Source: UBA1309 sp047605645
GTDB lineage: Bacteria; Bacteroidota; Bacteroidia; Bacteroidales; Dysgonomonadaceae
Direction of reading: 5' to 3'
NCBI GenBank assembly: GCA_047605645.1
Contig: JASGFJ010000005.1
Location: 1-64,000 of the forward strand
DNA: 64,000 nt
A program made the translations under genes and the position numbers. The first letter of the stretch is position 1; the number at the start of each line of letters is the position of its first letter. Positions 1-9,109 of the stretch are shown piece by piece. The notes below the pieces were generated by a model, which ran no database searches, was not told the origin of the DNA, and worked only from the letters and a program-made list of their open reading frames with translations.

Positions 1-428
1 TTTATCGGTGCCCATAATTCGTAACATCCATTCTTATCAAAAAATTCAAAATAGATGCCATGATTTTCATCAGGAACAAGCCTTTTTGCAGGCAACTCCT
101 GAGCGAAAAATTCAGTCCATGCTTCTACTCCTGTCATTTCTTGAGGTACGGTTGCAATAGCAAAATATCCTGTCGGAATTTCTAAGCAAAGCATGTCATC
201 CTGAAATTTATTTGTTTCAATTCCCAATAAATAACAATATTGTTTATGGGTCTCATCAGTATACCACATTGCTCCATATAGGCAGGAATTGCTATCAGGT
301 ATTTGCTTTAGCTTCGTTTCATATTTCGTCCAAAGTAATGCCAAGTCGTGGTCATTATTGTCAGAGTTGGTTTCTGCCATGTATCCGTAAATTTTGAATT
401 TGTCTCTGTTCTCAAATCTTATCTTCAT
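1..428 (-). CDS. GyrI-like small-molecule-binding domain protein (3' end cut by window)
   Basis: The reading frame opens at an ATG complementary to 426-428 and runs off the left edge after 142 codons. The sequence (MKIRFENRDKFKIYGYMAET at the start, WAPI at the visible end, with an IPTGYFAIATVP core) resembles the stand-alone GyrI/AraC effector-binding fold, which binds small hydrophobic ligands and has no DNA-binding part. In this family the WxPI segment lies close to the C-terminus, so only a few residues are probably missing. It starts 15 bases after the stop of the upstream AraC gene, whose own C-terminus is another GyrI-like domain, so the two are probably co-transcribed. Ligand and function are unknown; the family call is from pattern recognition. 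Confidence 0.7.
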   Translation of the reverse strand, partial: MKIRFENRDKFKIYGYMAETNSDNNDHDLALLWTKYETKLKQIPDSNSCLYGAMWYTDETHKQYCYLLGIETNKFQDDMLCLEIPTGYFAIATVPQEMTGVEAWTEFFAQELPAKRLVPDENHGIYFEFFDKNGCYELWAPI

Positions 429-443
429 TCCCTTATCTTATTT

Positions 444-1592
444 TTAATTATGTTTCTCAATCGGAAAATAGATATCAGTAACTAATTCAGTACTTTCCAC
501 TTCATAAGGAGTATTCATATACATTTCAAAACTCATTGTTCCTTTTTGACGGTAACCATTTTGCAATAACCATCTTTCATAAATTTCACGGTAGAAGTTT
601 TGCAGCAAGGTGTAGCTGCCTTTAAATCTAAAAATAGCATATATTCCTTGGGGAAGAGTAATTAGAGAAAAATTGCCATTGGTTTTAACCCTTTCCGATG
701 TGGTTATACCAATATAGAAACGACACTGTTCGATAGGTGTAATCAAAGGATCATCCAGGCTGATGCTGATAAATCTATCTGCACCTTTTGTTGATTTTTG
801 TTGATATTCCAAGAGCTGATACCATATTAGAGTATAGTTTTCAATTGTTTTGTAATTATCCGCTACAGAAAGACATCGTGCGGATATTTCTTGTATTTTC
901 CGTATTTCAGGAACCAGGCCGATATCCTGTTGCCTGTCGATAGCTGAGATTTGTCCGCTAAACTGTTGTTTATACTCCGAGGTAGACATGCCGAAGTGCT
1001 TTCGAAAAGCTTTTGCCAGACTCCCTTTTGACTGATAATTCGTATGTTGGCATATTTCATTCAATGTCATTTGTGTATTTATTAGCAAGTGAGCTATATA
1101 TTCTAATCGAAGCCGGTAAATATAGTTCCCGATATTTTCACCTGTAACAGATCTGAATACGCGGCGAAAATGATACTTTGACAAATTACTTATCCGATAG
1201 AAAACGGTTGCATCCAATTCATTGAATAGATTTTGATCGATATACCTGCAAACTTGATGGATAGCCTGATGATGAATATTCCGGGTTTCGCTTTTTTGTT
1301 TCCATCTGTGCAGGCGTGGAAGCCGTTTGGCAAGTATGGTTTGTATTTCCTGAGGAGTGTAATGTGTCCCGGAATATTTATTGTATCGATCCACGTGTTT
1401 TACCCATTCACCAATCATTTGCTCCAACGTAATTTGAACTATGTATTCTCCGTTTTTGAAGCAATAAAAACAGAACATTTCATTGCGGCTTTTATCCTTA
1501 TTGGTACCATAAAACAAATCAGTATACTCAGGAAATGGCATACCACAACTTTGGCAATATCTATGTTCTATGTTTTTTACTTTTCTATCCAT
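444..1592 (-). CDS. Three-domain regulator: zinc ribbon + AraC HTH + GyrI-like effector domain
   Basis: This 382-residue protein has three parts. Residues about 10-50 form a zinc ribbon (YCQSCGMPF followed by MFCFYCFKNGEY, two CxxC pairs) of the kind found alone in small Bacteroidetes and Firmicutes proteins. Residues about 110-215 are an AraC-type double helix-turn-helix. The remainder is a GyrI-like ligand-binding domain ending YFPIEKHN. AraC plus GyrI is the Rob/SoxS-like arrangement known for drug-responsive activators; the extra ribbon is unusual. A -7-type box (TACCTTTG on the minus strand, 1600-1607) lies just upstream of the start. It probably regulates itself and the following GyrI-like gene. 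The ligand is unknown. Confidence 0.85.
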   Translation of the reverse strand: MDRKVKNIEHRYCQSCGMPFPEYTDLFYGTNKDKSRNEMFCFYCFKNGEYIVQITLEQMIGEWVKHVDRYNKYSGTHYTPQEIQTILAKRLPRLHRWKQKSETRNIHHQAIHQVCRYIDQNLFNELDATVFYRISNLSKYHFRRVFRSVTGENIGNYIYRLRLEYIAHLLINTQMTLNEICQHTNYQSKGSLAKAFRKHFGMSTSEYKQQFSGQISAIDRQQDIGLVPEIRKIQEISARCLSVADNYKTIENYTLIWYQLLEYQQKSTKGADRFISISLDDPLITPIEQCRFYIGITTSERVKTNGNFSLITLPQGIYAIFRFKGSYTLLQNFYREIYERWLLQNGYRQKGTMSFEMYMNTPYEVESTELVTDIYFPIEKHN

Positions 1593-2177
1593 AGTAATGC
1601 AAAGGTAATGTATTCGGAGGATGAAAAGTTGTCCAAAATAGTCATCTTTGTATAGCTGTTAAACAAGCTTTTATATCAGATAAAGCAAGATAGAGGAGGA
1701 GCAAGCTTGTGCTTTATGTATGGGAATGAAGTACTTTCAATCAATTATCTCACAAAATTGGTGCGGCATTTCTTTCCCTTGCCTGAAAAGTAGTCGAAAT
1801 CAGTGGTACAGAATCAGATTCTTCTCTTGGAGCAGTATTTTAAGGGTGTAAATCTGTAAAAGAAGCTTCCTGACGAGGGTGCAAACAGTGCGGGAGCTGT
1901 TGAAAACTTCATATATCGGGTCATAAGCTGTGTTTGTATTAAATTCTCATCTTATAGTCTTATATAAATCCCAACAGCAGTTTTTATTTCGGTTGTTGAT
2001 AGATATTTACCGTATATTTTCAGGCATCGGATTTGAATATTCTTTTCTTGTAGATTATTGAAAATAAATCACTCTTATTTCTCAGATTAGGTGAATTGCG
2101 AATGACCTTTTTTCAATAAGATACTCATTCTATCTTTTATTGGAACTCGTATTGAATAACCAGCCATTTCAACACGA
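1593..2177. other. Intergenic region without an intact gene
   Basis: About 585 bases between the AraC regulator and alaS, which both lie on the minus strand. Short open stretches on the plus strand around 1710-1925 are broken by stops and may be remains of a gene, but no family is recognisable. The left end holds the regulator's promoter region. Confidence 0.4.
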
Positions 2178-2212
2178 GAAAAAGAGGCTGTCCTGCTTTA
2201 GGACAACCTCTT
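2178..2212 (-). terminator. Rho-independent terminator of alaS
   Basis: On the minus strand GAGGTTGTCC pairs with GGACAGCCTC (one G-U pair) around a short loop, followed by a run of five T. It lies about 35 bases beyond the alaS stop codon. Confidence 0.85.
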
Positions 2213-2247
2213 CACTATTGCGTCGCAACGTATTTGAAATTCGTTCT

Positions 2248-4863
2248 TTAGAAATTTGCAATTAAAGTTTCCAGGGCTTTATCAAGTCCTTCGGCATTTT
2301 TACCACCTGCTGTTGCAAAATGTTTTTGACCGCCGCCACCGCCTTGAATGTATTTGGCTGCTTCGCGAACCATTTTTCCTGCATCCAGACCTCCGGCGAC
2401 TACATCGTCGCTAAGCATAACCAACAACTGCGGTTTACCGCTTTCAAGAGTTGCAGCAACAAAAGCAGCTTTTTCTGTTTTCCGCGAACGTATTCCAAAG
2501 GCAACATCTTTGACCATACCCGCAGGAATTTCTCCGGATAAGGTATAAAGCTGTACCCCATTTATATTTTCATTTTGTTGAAGCACTTTTTCCTGTAGCT
2601 TTTCAGCAGCATCCTTCATAAATCCATCCACTTGCTTTTTCAGCTCATGGTTTTCATCAATAAACTTGCGTATGGTTGCTTCCAAATCCGGAGCATTGTT
2701 GAACAACGCTCTCAGTTCTTTGAGCACATCTTCTTTTGTATACAGGTAATCTTCGGCTCCTTTTGCTGTCATTGCTTCAATACGGCGCACACCGGCAGCA
2801 ATCGCACTTTCGCCCACAATACGGAAAATACCAATACGACCGGTCGACGCAATATGCGTTCCCCCGCAAAGCTCGATAGAATTTCCAAAGCGGATGGTAC
2901 GAACTTCTTCTCCGTATTTTTCGCCAAACAAGGCCATAGCACCCATGGCTTTCGCCTCTGCAATAGGTACAGACCGATGTTCGATCAGAGGATAGTCCGC
3001 ACGTATTTTTTCATTGACCAGACGTTCTACCCGACGCACTTCTTCGTCCGTCATTTTCTGGAAATGGGCAAAATCGAAGCGCAATACATCGGGAGATACA
3101 TACGAACCTTTTTGTTCGACATGCGTACCCAACACTTCGCGTAAAGCCTCGTGAAGAAGGTGTGTTGCAGAGTGGTTGCATTCCGCAGCCGTCCGCTTTC
3201 CGGCGTTAATACTCACATGGAATACTTCCGTAGGGTCGGAGGGTAGTGTTTCGGTGAGATGTACCGGAAGATTATTTTCTCTCTTCGTATCGAATATTTC
3301 AATCGTTTCACCGGACGGGCTTATGATGACACCGCTGTCACCGACTTGACCACCCATTTCTGCATAAAACGGAGTCCGATCCAATACGATCTGGTAATAT
3401 TCTTTATTCTTTTGTTTTACTTTTCTATAACGAAGCATTTGCGCATCGTTTTCGGTCATGTCATAGCCGGTGAAATTTGTTTCTCCCTCCGCCAGCACGA
3501 CCCAATCGCCGGTTTCTGTTGCGGCAGCATTGCGGGCACGCTCTTTCTGCTTTTGCATTTCCGTGTTAAACCCTTTTTCATCTACCGTCATCTTATTTTC
3601 ACGCAAGATCAGTTCTGTCAAATCCAGCGGAAAACCATAGGTATCATACAATTGGAAAGCAATATCACCTCTCAGTTCGGTTTTGTTTGCAAGTTTTAGC
3701 TCTTCCATTTGTTTGTCCAGCAGACGAATACCCGTTTCCAGTGTACGAAGGAATGAATCTTCCTCTTCTTTCATGACTTTTTCAATCAATGTCTTTTGTG
3801 CTTCCAGTTCGGGATAAGCATCTCCCATCACTTCGATGAGAGTCGGCATCAGTTTGTACATAAAAGCCTCCTTCAGGTCAAGGAACGTGTATCCGTAGCG
3901 GACAGCCCGGCGAAGAATACGACGGATGACATAGCCCGCTTTGGCATTGGACGGAAGCTGTCCGTCGGTAATGGAGAATGCAATGGTGCGGACATGATCG
4001 GCAACCACACGCATGGCGATATCTTTTTGCGTATCATCACCGTATTTAAATCCGGAGATTTCCCCGATTTTTTGTATAATCGTTTGAAAGATGTCGGTGT
4101 CGTAGTTAGACAGTTTTCCCTGAACAGCCATACACAAACGCTCAAATCCCATACCGGTATCAATCACTTTGGCAGGAAGGCCTTCCAAAGTTCCGTCGGC
4201 TTTCCGGTTGAACTGCATGAAGACAAGGTTCCATATCTCAATTACCTGAGGGTGGCTTTGGTTGACCAAGGTGAGTCCGTCCACTTTGGCACGCTCTTCA
4301 TCGGGACGAATATCGATGTGGATTTCCGAACAAGGGCCGCAAGGTCCCGTATCGCCCATTTCCCAGAAATTATCATGCTTGTTTCCATCGATGATGCGTC
4401 CTGCAGGAAGATATTGTTGCCAGTATCCGGCAGCTTCATTGTCGCGTTCCAATCCTTCTTCGGGACTTCCTTCAAAAACCGTTACATACAAACGCTCTTT
4501 GTCGAGTTTAATAACTCCAGTGAGAAATTCCCATGCCCATTCAATAGCTTCTTTCTTGAAATAATCACCAAAAGACCAGTTTCCTAACATTTCGAACATC
4601 GTGTGGTGGTATGTATCGTGCCCCACTTCTTCGAGGTCGTTGTGTTTACCGCTCACACGGAGACATTTCTGAGAGTCCGCGACACGTGGATATTTCCGGG
4701 GAACATTGCCTAGAATAATGTCCTTGAATTGATTCATACCAGCATTGGTAAACATGAGTGTAGGGTCTCCTTTGATAACCATCGGAGCAGAGGGAACAAT
4801 TTGGTGTCCTTTGGATGCAAAAAAATCGATAAATGATTTTCTTATTTCTTTGGAAGTCATCAT
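2248..4863 (-). CDS. alaS: Alanine--tRNA ligase
   Basis: Charges tRNA-Ala with alanine in the cytoplasm and edits misacylated Ser/Gly. The length (871 residues) is normal. The class II catalytic core begins FFASKGHQIVPSAPM. The editing-site metal motif HSATH is near residue 562 and the matching CGGTH is near residue 665. The C-terminal DHHA1 domain carries the glycine-rich GGGGGQKHFATAGGKN. The frame opens with two Met codons; the second (4860) may be the true start. A CAAAGATA motif at 4901-4908 is the complement of a TATCTTTG -7 box about 40 bases upstream. It is transcribed alone, with its own terminator. Confidence 0.97.
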   Translation of the reverse strand: MMTSKEIRKSFIDFFASKGHQIVPSAPMVIKGDPTLMFTNAGMNQFKDIILGNVPRKYPRVADSQKCLRVSGKHNDLEEVGHDTYHHTMFEMLGNWSFGDYFKKEAIEWAWEFLTGVIKLDKERLYVTVFEGSPEEGLERDNEAAGYWQQYLPAGRIIDGNKHDNFWEMGDTGPCGPCSEIHIDIRPDEERAKVDGLTLVNQSHPQVIEIWNLVFMQFNRKADGTLEGLPAKVIDTGMGFERLCMAVQGKLSNYDTDIFQTIIQKIGEISGFKYGDDTQKDIAMRVVADHVRTIAFSITDGQLPSNAKAGYVIRRILRRAVRYGYTFLDLKEAFMYKLMPTLIEVMGDAYPELEAQKTLIEKVMKEEEDSFLRTLETGIRLLDKQMEELKLANKTELRGDIAFQLYDTYGFPLDLTELILRENKMTVDEKGFNTEMQKQKERARNAAATETGDWVVLAEGETNFTGYDMTENDAQMLRYRKVKQKNKEYYQIVLDRTPFYAEMGGQVGDSGVIISPSGETIEIFDTKRENNLPVHLTETLPSDPTEVFHVSINAGKRTAAECNHSATHLLHEALREVLGTHVEQKGSYVSPDVLRFDFAHFQKMTDEEVRRVERLVNEKIRADYPLIEHRSVPIAEAKAMGAMALFGEKYGEEVRTIRFGNSIELCGGTHIASTGRIGIFRIVGESAIAAGVRRIEAMTAKGAEDYLYTKEDVLKELRALFNNAPDLEATIRKFIDENHELKKQVDGFMKDAAEKLQEKVLQQNENINGVQLYTLSGEIPAGMVKDVAFGIRSRKTEKAAFVAATLESGKPQLLVMLSDDVVAGGLDAGKMVREAAKYIQGGGGGQKHFATAGGKNAEGLDKALETLIANF

Positions 4864-5130
4864 ATAATGTCTATTAACTTAAGCTTTTTTATTTGGAATG
4901 CAAAGATAATCTAAAAAGTTTGGTTATTGAAACAGGAAGAAAGAAATATAGGAGCCAATCCTGTTTCTTTATTTAGGAAGAGGATATTTTGTGTTGGAAA
5001 ATAAGCAAAAAATGAACCAAAAGAATAGAGAAAAGCAAAATGAAAGTGAGTAACAGTTGAGATTTTTTATTTACTTTGTCGGAAAGAGTAATAAATTAGA
5101 AGATGAATAACCTCTCTTCAATCCAAATAT

Positions 5131-6792
5131 ATGAACCTGATGATGCACGAACGATTTTTAGAAATAATTGAAAACAGCATTCAGACAAACTGGAATAAAC
5201 CGGCTTTAACTGATCTGGAGGGCAAAACCTATTTATATAAGGACTTTGCACAAAAAATAAAAGAGATGCATCTTCTCTTTGACACCATGAATATTCAGCA
5301 AGGAGACAGAATTGCCATTTGTGGCAAAAATTCATCTCACTGGGCGGTTGCATTTTTTGCAACTTTGTCTTACGGAGCGGTAGTGGTTACTATATTACAC
5401 GATTTTCATGCAGAAAGCATTGTCGATATCGTGAACCATTCGGAAGCAAATGTATTTTTCATGGATTATGCTACCAAAAATAAAGTAGCGCCCTCTTCCG
5501 TCCCCGGAGTAAATCACCTGATTAGCCTGGACGATTTTTCGGTGATATATACGACCAATAAACAGGCAGAAGCAGCTTCCGCCAATTTCGGACAGTTGTT
5601 TGCCGAAAAATACCCTAGCGGAGTACAACCGGAGGCATTGGGTTTTTTTGTGGAATCGCCGGAAGAATTGGCTGTGCTTAACTATACTTCCGGTACGATG
5701 AGCAGCCCCAAAGGAGTAATGCTGCCTTATCGCAGCCTCTGGTCTAATACTCGTTTCGCTATAGACAATATCGATTTTGTTCGTCCCGGCGACAACATTA
5801 TCTGTATGCTGCCCATGGCACACATGTATGGCCTCGCCTTTGAAATACTTCTCAATATATCCAAAGGATGTCACATCCATTTTTTAACGAAAACACCTTC
5901 ACCCGGTGTTCTTATTAAGGCTTTTGCGGATGTAAAACCGTCGCTGGTACTTGCCGTGCCTTTAATTATTGAAAAAATTGTTACCAGCCGCGTTTTCCCC
6001 GAACTGGAAAAGCAGCCGGCTAAGACGCTTCTAAAGCTTCCTTTTCTGAAAAATATTGTTCACAAAAAAGTGAATGATACATTGATCCGGACATTCGGAA
6101 ATCAAATGAAAGAATTGGTGATTGGCGGTGCTGCACTTAATAATGAAGTGGGAGAGTTTCTAACTAAAATTAAATTTCCGTATACAGTAGGCTACGGCAT
6201 GACAGAATGCGGCCCGCTGATTTCTTACATCTATTGGGATAAATACAAGCCCGGAAGCTGTGGAAAAGCAGTCGACAGGATGGAGGTGAAGATAGATTCT
6301 TCGGATCCGCAACAGGTAGTCGGCGAAATTTTGGTGAAAGGAGTCAATGTCATGCTCGGATATTATAAAAATGAAGAAGCTACAAAAAATGTCTTTACAA
6401 AAGACGGATGGCTGCGTACCGGTGATCTGGCTACCATTGATAAAGATGGACTCATATTTATTAAAGGACGTAACAAATCGATGATTCTCGGAGCAAACGG
6501 ACAGAACATTTATCCGGAGGAAATAGAAGAAAAGTTCAATAACGAGAAATATGTATTGGAAGCGCTTGTCGTGGAACGTGGGCACAAATTGGAAGTGCTG
6601 ATTGTACCCGACAGGGAAGCTTTGGACAAGGACAGGATAGAAAAAAACAGCTATCCCGACATCTTTGGAAAAGTGCTTGCTGCTGTAAATAACCGTTTGC
6701 CCGGATTCAGTAAAGTCGTGAATTTCGAATTGCGGGAGAATGAATTTGAAAAAACCCCAAAAAGAAGCATCCGGCGGTTCCTCTATAAATAA
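5131..6792 (+). CDS. AMP-forming acyl-CoA synthetase (long-chain fatty acid--CoA ligase family)
   Basis: A 553-residue adenylate-forming enzyme expected to activate a carboxylic acid, probably a fatty acid, with ATP and CoA. The phosphate-binding loop YTSGTMSSPKG is near residue 187, the ATP/adenine motif GYGMTECGP near 352, WLRTGDL near 427, and the catalytic lysine region TPKRSIRR at the extreme C-terminus. All ANL-family motifs are present, so it should be active. Start ambiguity: ATG at 5131 or 5140. The GH25 gene follows after 13 bases, so the two form an operon. The acyl substrate cannot be told from sequence. Confidence 0.9.
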   Translation: MNLMMHERFLEIIENSIQTNWNKPALTDLEGKTYLYKDFAQKIKEMHLLFDTMNIQQGDRIAICGKNSSHWAVAFFATLSYGAVVVTILHDFHAESIVDIVNHSEANVFFMDYATKNKVAPSSVPGVNHLISLDDFSVIYTTNKQAEAASANFGQLFAEKYPSGVQPEALGFFVESPEELAVLNYTSGTMSSPKGVMLPYRSLWSNTRFAIDNIDFVRPGDNIICMLPMAHMYGLAFEILLNISKGCHIHFLTKTPSPGVLIKAFADVKPSLVLAVPLIIEKIVTSRVFPELEKQPAKTLLKLPFLKNIVHKKVNDTLIRTFGNQMKELVIGGAALNNEVGEFLTKIKFPYTVGYGMTECGPLISYIYWDKYKPGSCGKAVDRMEVKIDSSDPQQVVGEILVKGVNVMLGYYKNEEATKNVFTKDGWLRTGDLATIDKDGLIFIKGRNKSMILGANGQNIYPEEIEEKFNNEKYVLEALVVERGHKLEVLIVPDREALDKDRIEKNSYPDIFGKVLAAVNNRLPGFSKVVNFELRENEFEKTPKRSIRRFLYK

Positions 6793-6805
6793 TTAAGGAG
6801 GAACA

Positions 6806-7639
6806 GTGCCCGGAAGAACTGTTATGGCGAAAGTCAAAAGATATACAAAAAAAAGAAAAACAACCGGTAGAAGTCGTCCTTCGCAGAGGCGGAAACACAA
6901 AAATATCTTTCCTCGCATATTCGTCAGCACCTTGATTGTGCTGGCGTTTGTTGCACTGGGATATTTCCTTTTTCATTATTTCTATCCGGAATATAACGAT
7001 TTTGAGAATGGCTCACTTGCTCGCAAATATGAAGTGCGGGGTGTGGATCTTTCTCATCACAACGAGATAATCAGTTGGAGTGCCATCCGCGAAAAGGATG
7101 TGACCTTCGCCTATCTGAAAGTTACGGAAGGAACATGTATGCAGGATAAAGAATATGAACGAAATTACCGGCTTGCCAAAGAGAATAATATTGTGGTAGG
7201 CACCTATCATTTCTTTAGCTTTCGCACATCGGGAGAAGAACAGGCACGTCACTTCATCCGGCAGGCAATTTGCAAGAAAGGAGATTTGCGCCCGGCTATC
7301 GATGTGGAACATTCTCCATTCAACCTGTACAAGAAAGATAAAGCTTCACGGGACAAGGTGGTTAAAGAACTGAGCGTGTTTGAGAAACGCTTGCGTGTCT
7401 ATTATGGGAAATATCCGGTGATTTATACAAACAAAGAATGTTATGACCTGTATGTCAAAGATAATTTTCCTAAAAACCCGATTTGGATCTGCGATCTGAG
7501 CAAGGAACCTAAAAACAAGATCGACAATTGGGTGATTTGGCAGTTTTCACACACCGGAAAGATTCAGGGTACACGCGGGCACATCGATCTCAATTATTAC
7601 CGATATTCATTTGAAGAATTTAAAAAATTACTTCTCTAA
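6806..7639 (+). CDS. Membrane-anchored GH25 lysozyme (N-acetylmuramidase)
   Basis: A lysine/arginine-rich N-terminus, one membrane segment (about residues 32-55), then a GH25 domain: GVDLSHHN near residue 78, AYLKVTEG, VGTYHFF, and the catalytic acid pair in AIDVEHS near residue 163. GH25 enzymes cleave beta-1,4 MurNAc-GlcNAc bonds in peptidoglycan; the anchor places the domain in the periplasm. The start is uncertain: a GTG at 6806 sits only four bases behind an AAGGAGGA stretch, while an ATG at 6824 begins MAKVKRYTKK. Bacteroidetes rely little on Shine-Dalgarno pairing, so the ATG is also plausible. Probably co-transcribed with the acyl-CoA synthetase upstream. Confidence 0.9.
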   Translation: MPGRTVMAKVKRYTKKRKTTGRSRPSQRRKHKNIFPRIFVSTLIVLAFVALGYFLFHYFYPEYNDFENGSLARKYEVRGVDLSHHNEIISWSAIREKDVTFAYLKVTEGTCMQDKEYERNYRLAKENNIVVGTYHFFSFRTSGEEQARHFIRQAICKKGDLRPAIDVEHSPFNLYKKDKASRDKVVKELSVFEKRLRVYYGKYPVIYTNKECYDLYVKDNFPKNPIWICDLSKEPKNKIDNWVIWQFSHTGKIQGTRGHIDLNYYRYSFEEFKKLLL

Positions 7640-7702
7640 ACACACTCAATATTGCCAACATGATTTTTATTAAATCACCCGAATAATAATTAAAAATTCA
7701 TG

Positions 7703-7724
7703 GATACGTTGCATGCAACGTATC
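7703..7724. repeat. Palindromic repeat, GTTGCATGCAAC family
   Basis: A perfect 22-bp palindrome with half-site GATACGTTGCA. Same core as the elements at 21684 and 38364. It lies between the lysozyme and S41 peptidase genes, where it may also act as a weak transcript end. Confidence 0.8.
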
Positions 7725-7748
7725 TACTAGCAGTAAAAATTTAATCGT

Positions 7749-8765
7749 ATGAAACGAACAATTGTCTATTCTCTTGTGGTTTGTCTGTTTTCAGGCATTT
7801 TCTTCAGCTCTTGTTTTAGCGAAGAGAAATATACTGACTCCCAAGCCGGCAATTTCGAGGCTTTGTGGAAAATATTGGATGAAAACTATTGCTTTTTCGA
7901 TTACAAGAATGTCAATTGGGATTCTATTCATACGGTTTATGCCGCCAGAATCAGTGAAAGTATGAGCGATGAAGCTCTATTTACAGTCATGGGAGAGATG
8001 TTGGGCGAATTGAAAGACGGGCATGTGAATCTGTCTGCAGCACATGATCTGGCGCGCTATTGGAGTTGGAAAGAAGATTATGCCGATAATTTTGATGAAA
8101 AAGTGCAGAAAAACTATCTGGGTACAGACTATCTGATTACCGGTGGGTTTAAATATAAAATTCTGGATGACAACATCGGATACATCTATTATGGAGATTT
8201 CTCTACCGGATTTGGAAACGGCAACCTGGATCAGATTATTGCAAAAATGAGCATCTGTAAAGGAATTATTATTGATGTACGTAACAATGGAGGAGGATAT
8301 CTTACCAATGCAAACAAACTGGCTGCACGCTTTATGGCTGAAAAGACCCTTGTCGGATACATTCGTCACAAAACAGGGAAAGGACACAACGATTTTTCAG
8401 ATCCTTATCCGGTGTATGTCGAACCTTCTAAATATATCAATTTCTTGCTAAAACCTGTTGCTGTACTTACAAACCGAAGCTGTTTCAGTTCTACAAATGA
8501 TTTTGTAAACTCGATGAAATACAGTAAGAATTCCTTTGTAGTAGGAGACCGCACAGGTGGAGGAAGTGGGCTACCTTTCTCGTCGGAACTTCCCAATGGC
8601 TGGTCGGTACGTTTTTCGGCATCACCAATGACCAATGCGGATGATCAGCAGATTGAATTCGGTATCGCTCCCGATTATAAAGTAGACATGACGGAAGAGG
8701 ACATCACAAAAGGAGTAGATACTATTATCGAGAAAGCCCGGGTTTTGATTAATAGTAAAGATTGA
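7749..8765 (+). CDS. S41 family (C-terminal processing-type) peptidase, lipoprotein
   Basis: A 338-residue protein with a lipoprotein signal peptide; the lipobox FSSC places the modified cysteine at residue 22. Residues 33-110 resemble the helical N-terminal part of tricorn-like S41 peptidases. The catalytic domain follows, with DVRNNGGGYL, the nucleophile region NRSCFSSTNDF (Ser about 247) and GDRTGGGSG. No clear PDZ domain is seen. Expected to be a serine peptidase anchored at the outer or inner membrane; the substrate is unknown. Signal peptide and catalytic motifs are seen directly; activity is inferred. Confidence 0.88.
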   Translation: MKRTIVYSLVVCLFSGIFFSSCFSEEKYTDSQAGNFEALWKILDENYCFFDYKNVNWDSIHTVYAARISESMSDEALFTVMGEMLGELKDGHVNLSAAHDLARYWSWKEDYADNFDEKVQKNYLGTDYLITGGFKYKILDDNIGYIYYGDFSTGFGNGNLDQIIAKMSICKGIIIDVRNNGGGYLTNANKLAARFMAEKTLVGYIRHKTGKGHNDFSDPYPVYVEPSKYINFLLKPVAVLTNRSCFSSTNDFVNSMKYSKNSFVVGDRTGGGSGLPFSSELPNGWSVRFSASPMTNADDQQIEFGIAPDYKVDMTEEDITKGVDTIIEKARVLINSKD

Positions 8766-8852
8766 TAAAGAAAGAAGTAACGGCTGGATTATCATCCACT
8801 TATACGTTATATCGGCCGAATATTTGGCTGATTTGATATGGACTACCTGCAA

Positions 8853-9109
8853 TTATTGCTACGCTAAAAGTCTGCCGAATAAGATCAGGTATAGGCGGAA
8901 AGCGAAAACTACTATCATCTGAAATTTATGGTTAATTATAAATTTATGTATATCTGATAATTAGTTGTTTACATGCCTATCCGGAACTAAAGCTCAAAAG
9001 ATGGAACTGAATGTACCGGCAATAAAAAATGCGGTTGTAATACAACTCCAATATAGATGATGGATGATGCCTCTAGTTGTCAGCTTTGAAGTTTATTGAG
9101 GATTGTTTC
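8853..9109. repeat. 257-bp direct repeat, left copy
   Basis: Matches 11010-11266 base for base as far as can be read by eye, at a constant offset of 2157. It includes about 230 bases of intergenic DNA and the last 27 coding bases plus stop of the ketopantoate-reductase-like gene. The two copies bracket that gene and the AraC gene. No gene lies wholly inside the repeat. Confidence 0.95.

Noticed and set aside
1233..1655. Hydrophobic plus-strand frame opposite the AraC regulator
   Set aside because: It is the antisense of a clear three-domain gene; the apparent membrane segments are codon shadows.
3796..4587. 263-codon plus-strand frame opposite alaS
   Set aside because: It lies wholly within alaS in antisense and has no recognisable domain.
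6796..6808. AGGAGG as proof that the lysozyme starts at GTG 6806
   Set aside because: The spacing is only four bases and Bacteroidetes rarely depend on this pairing, so the start stays open.
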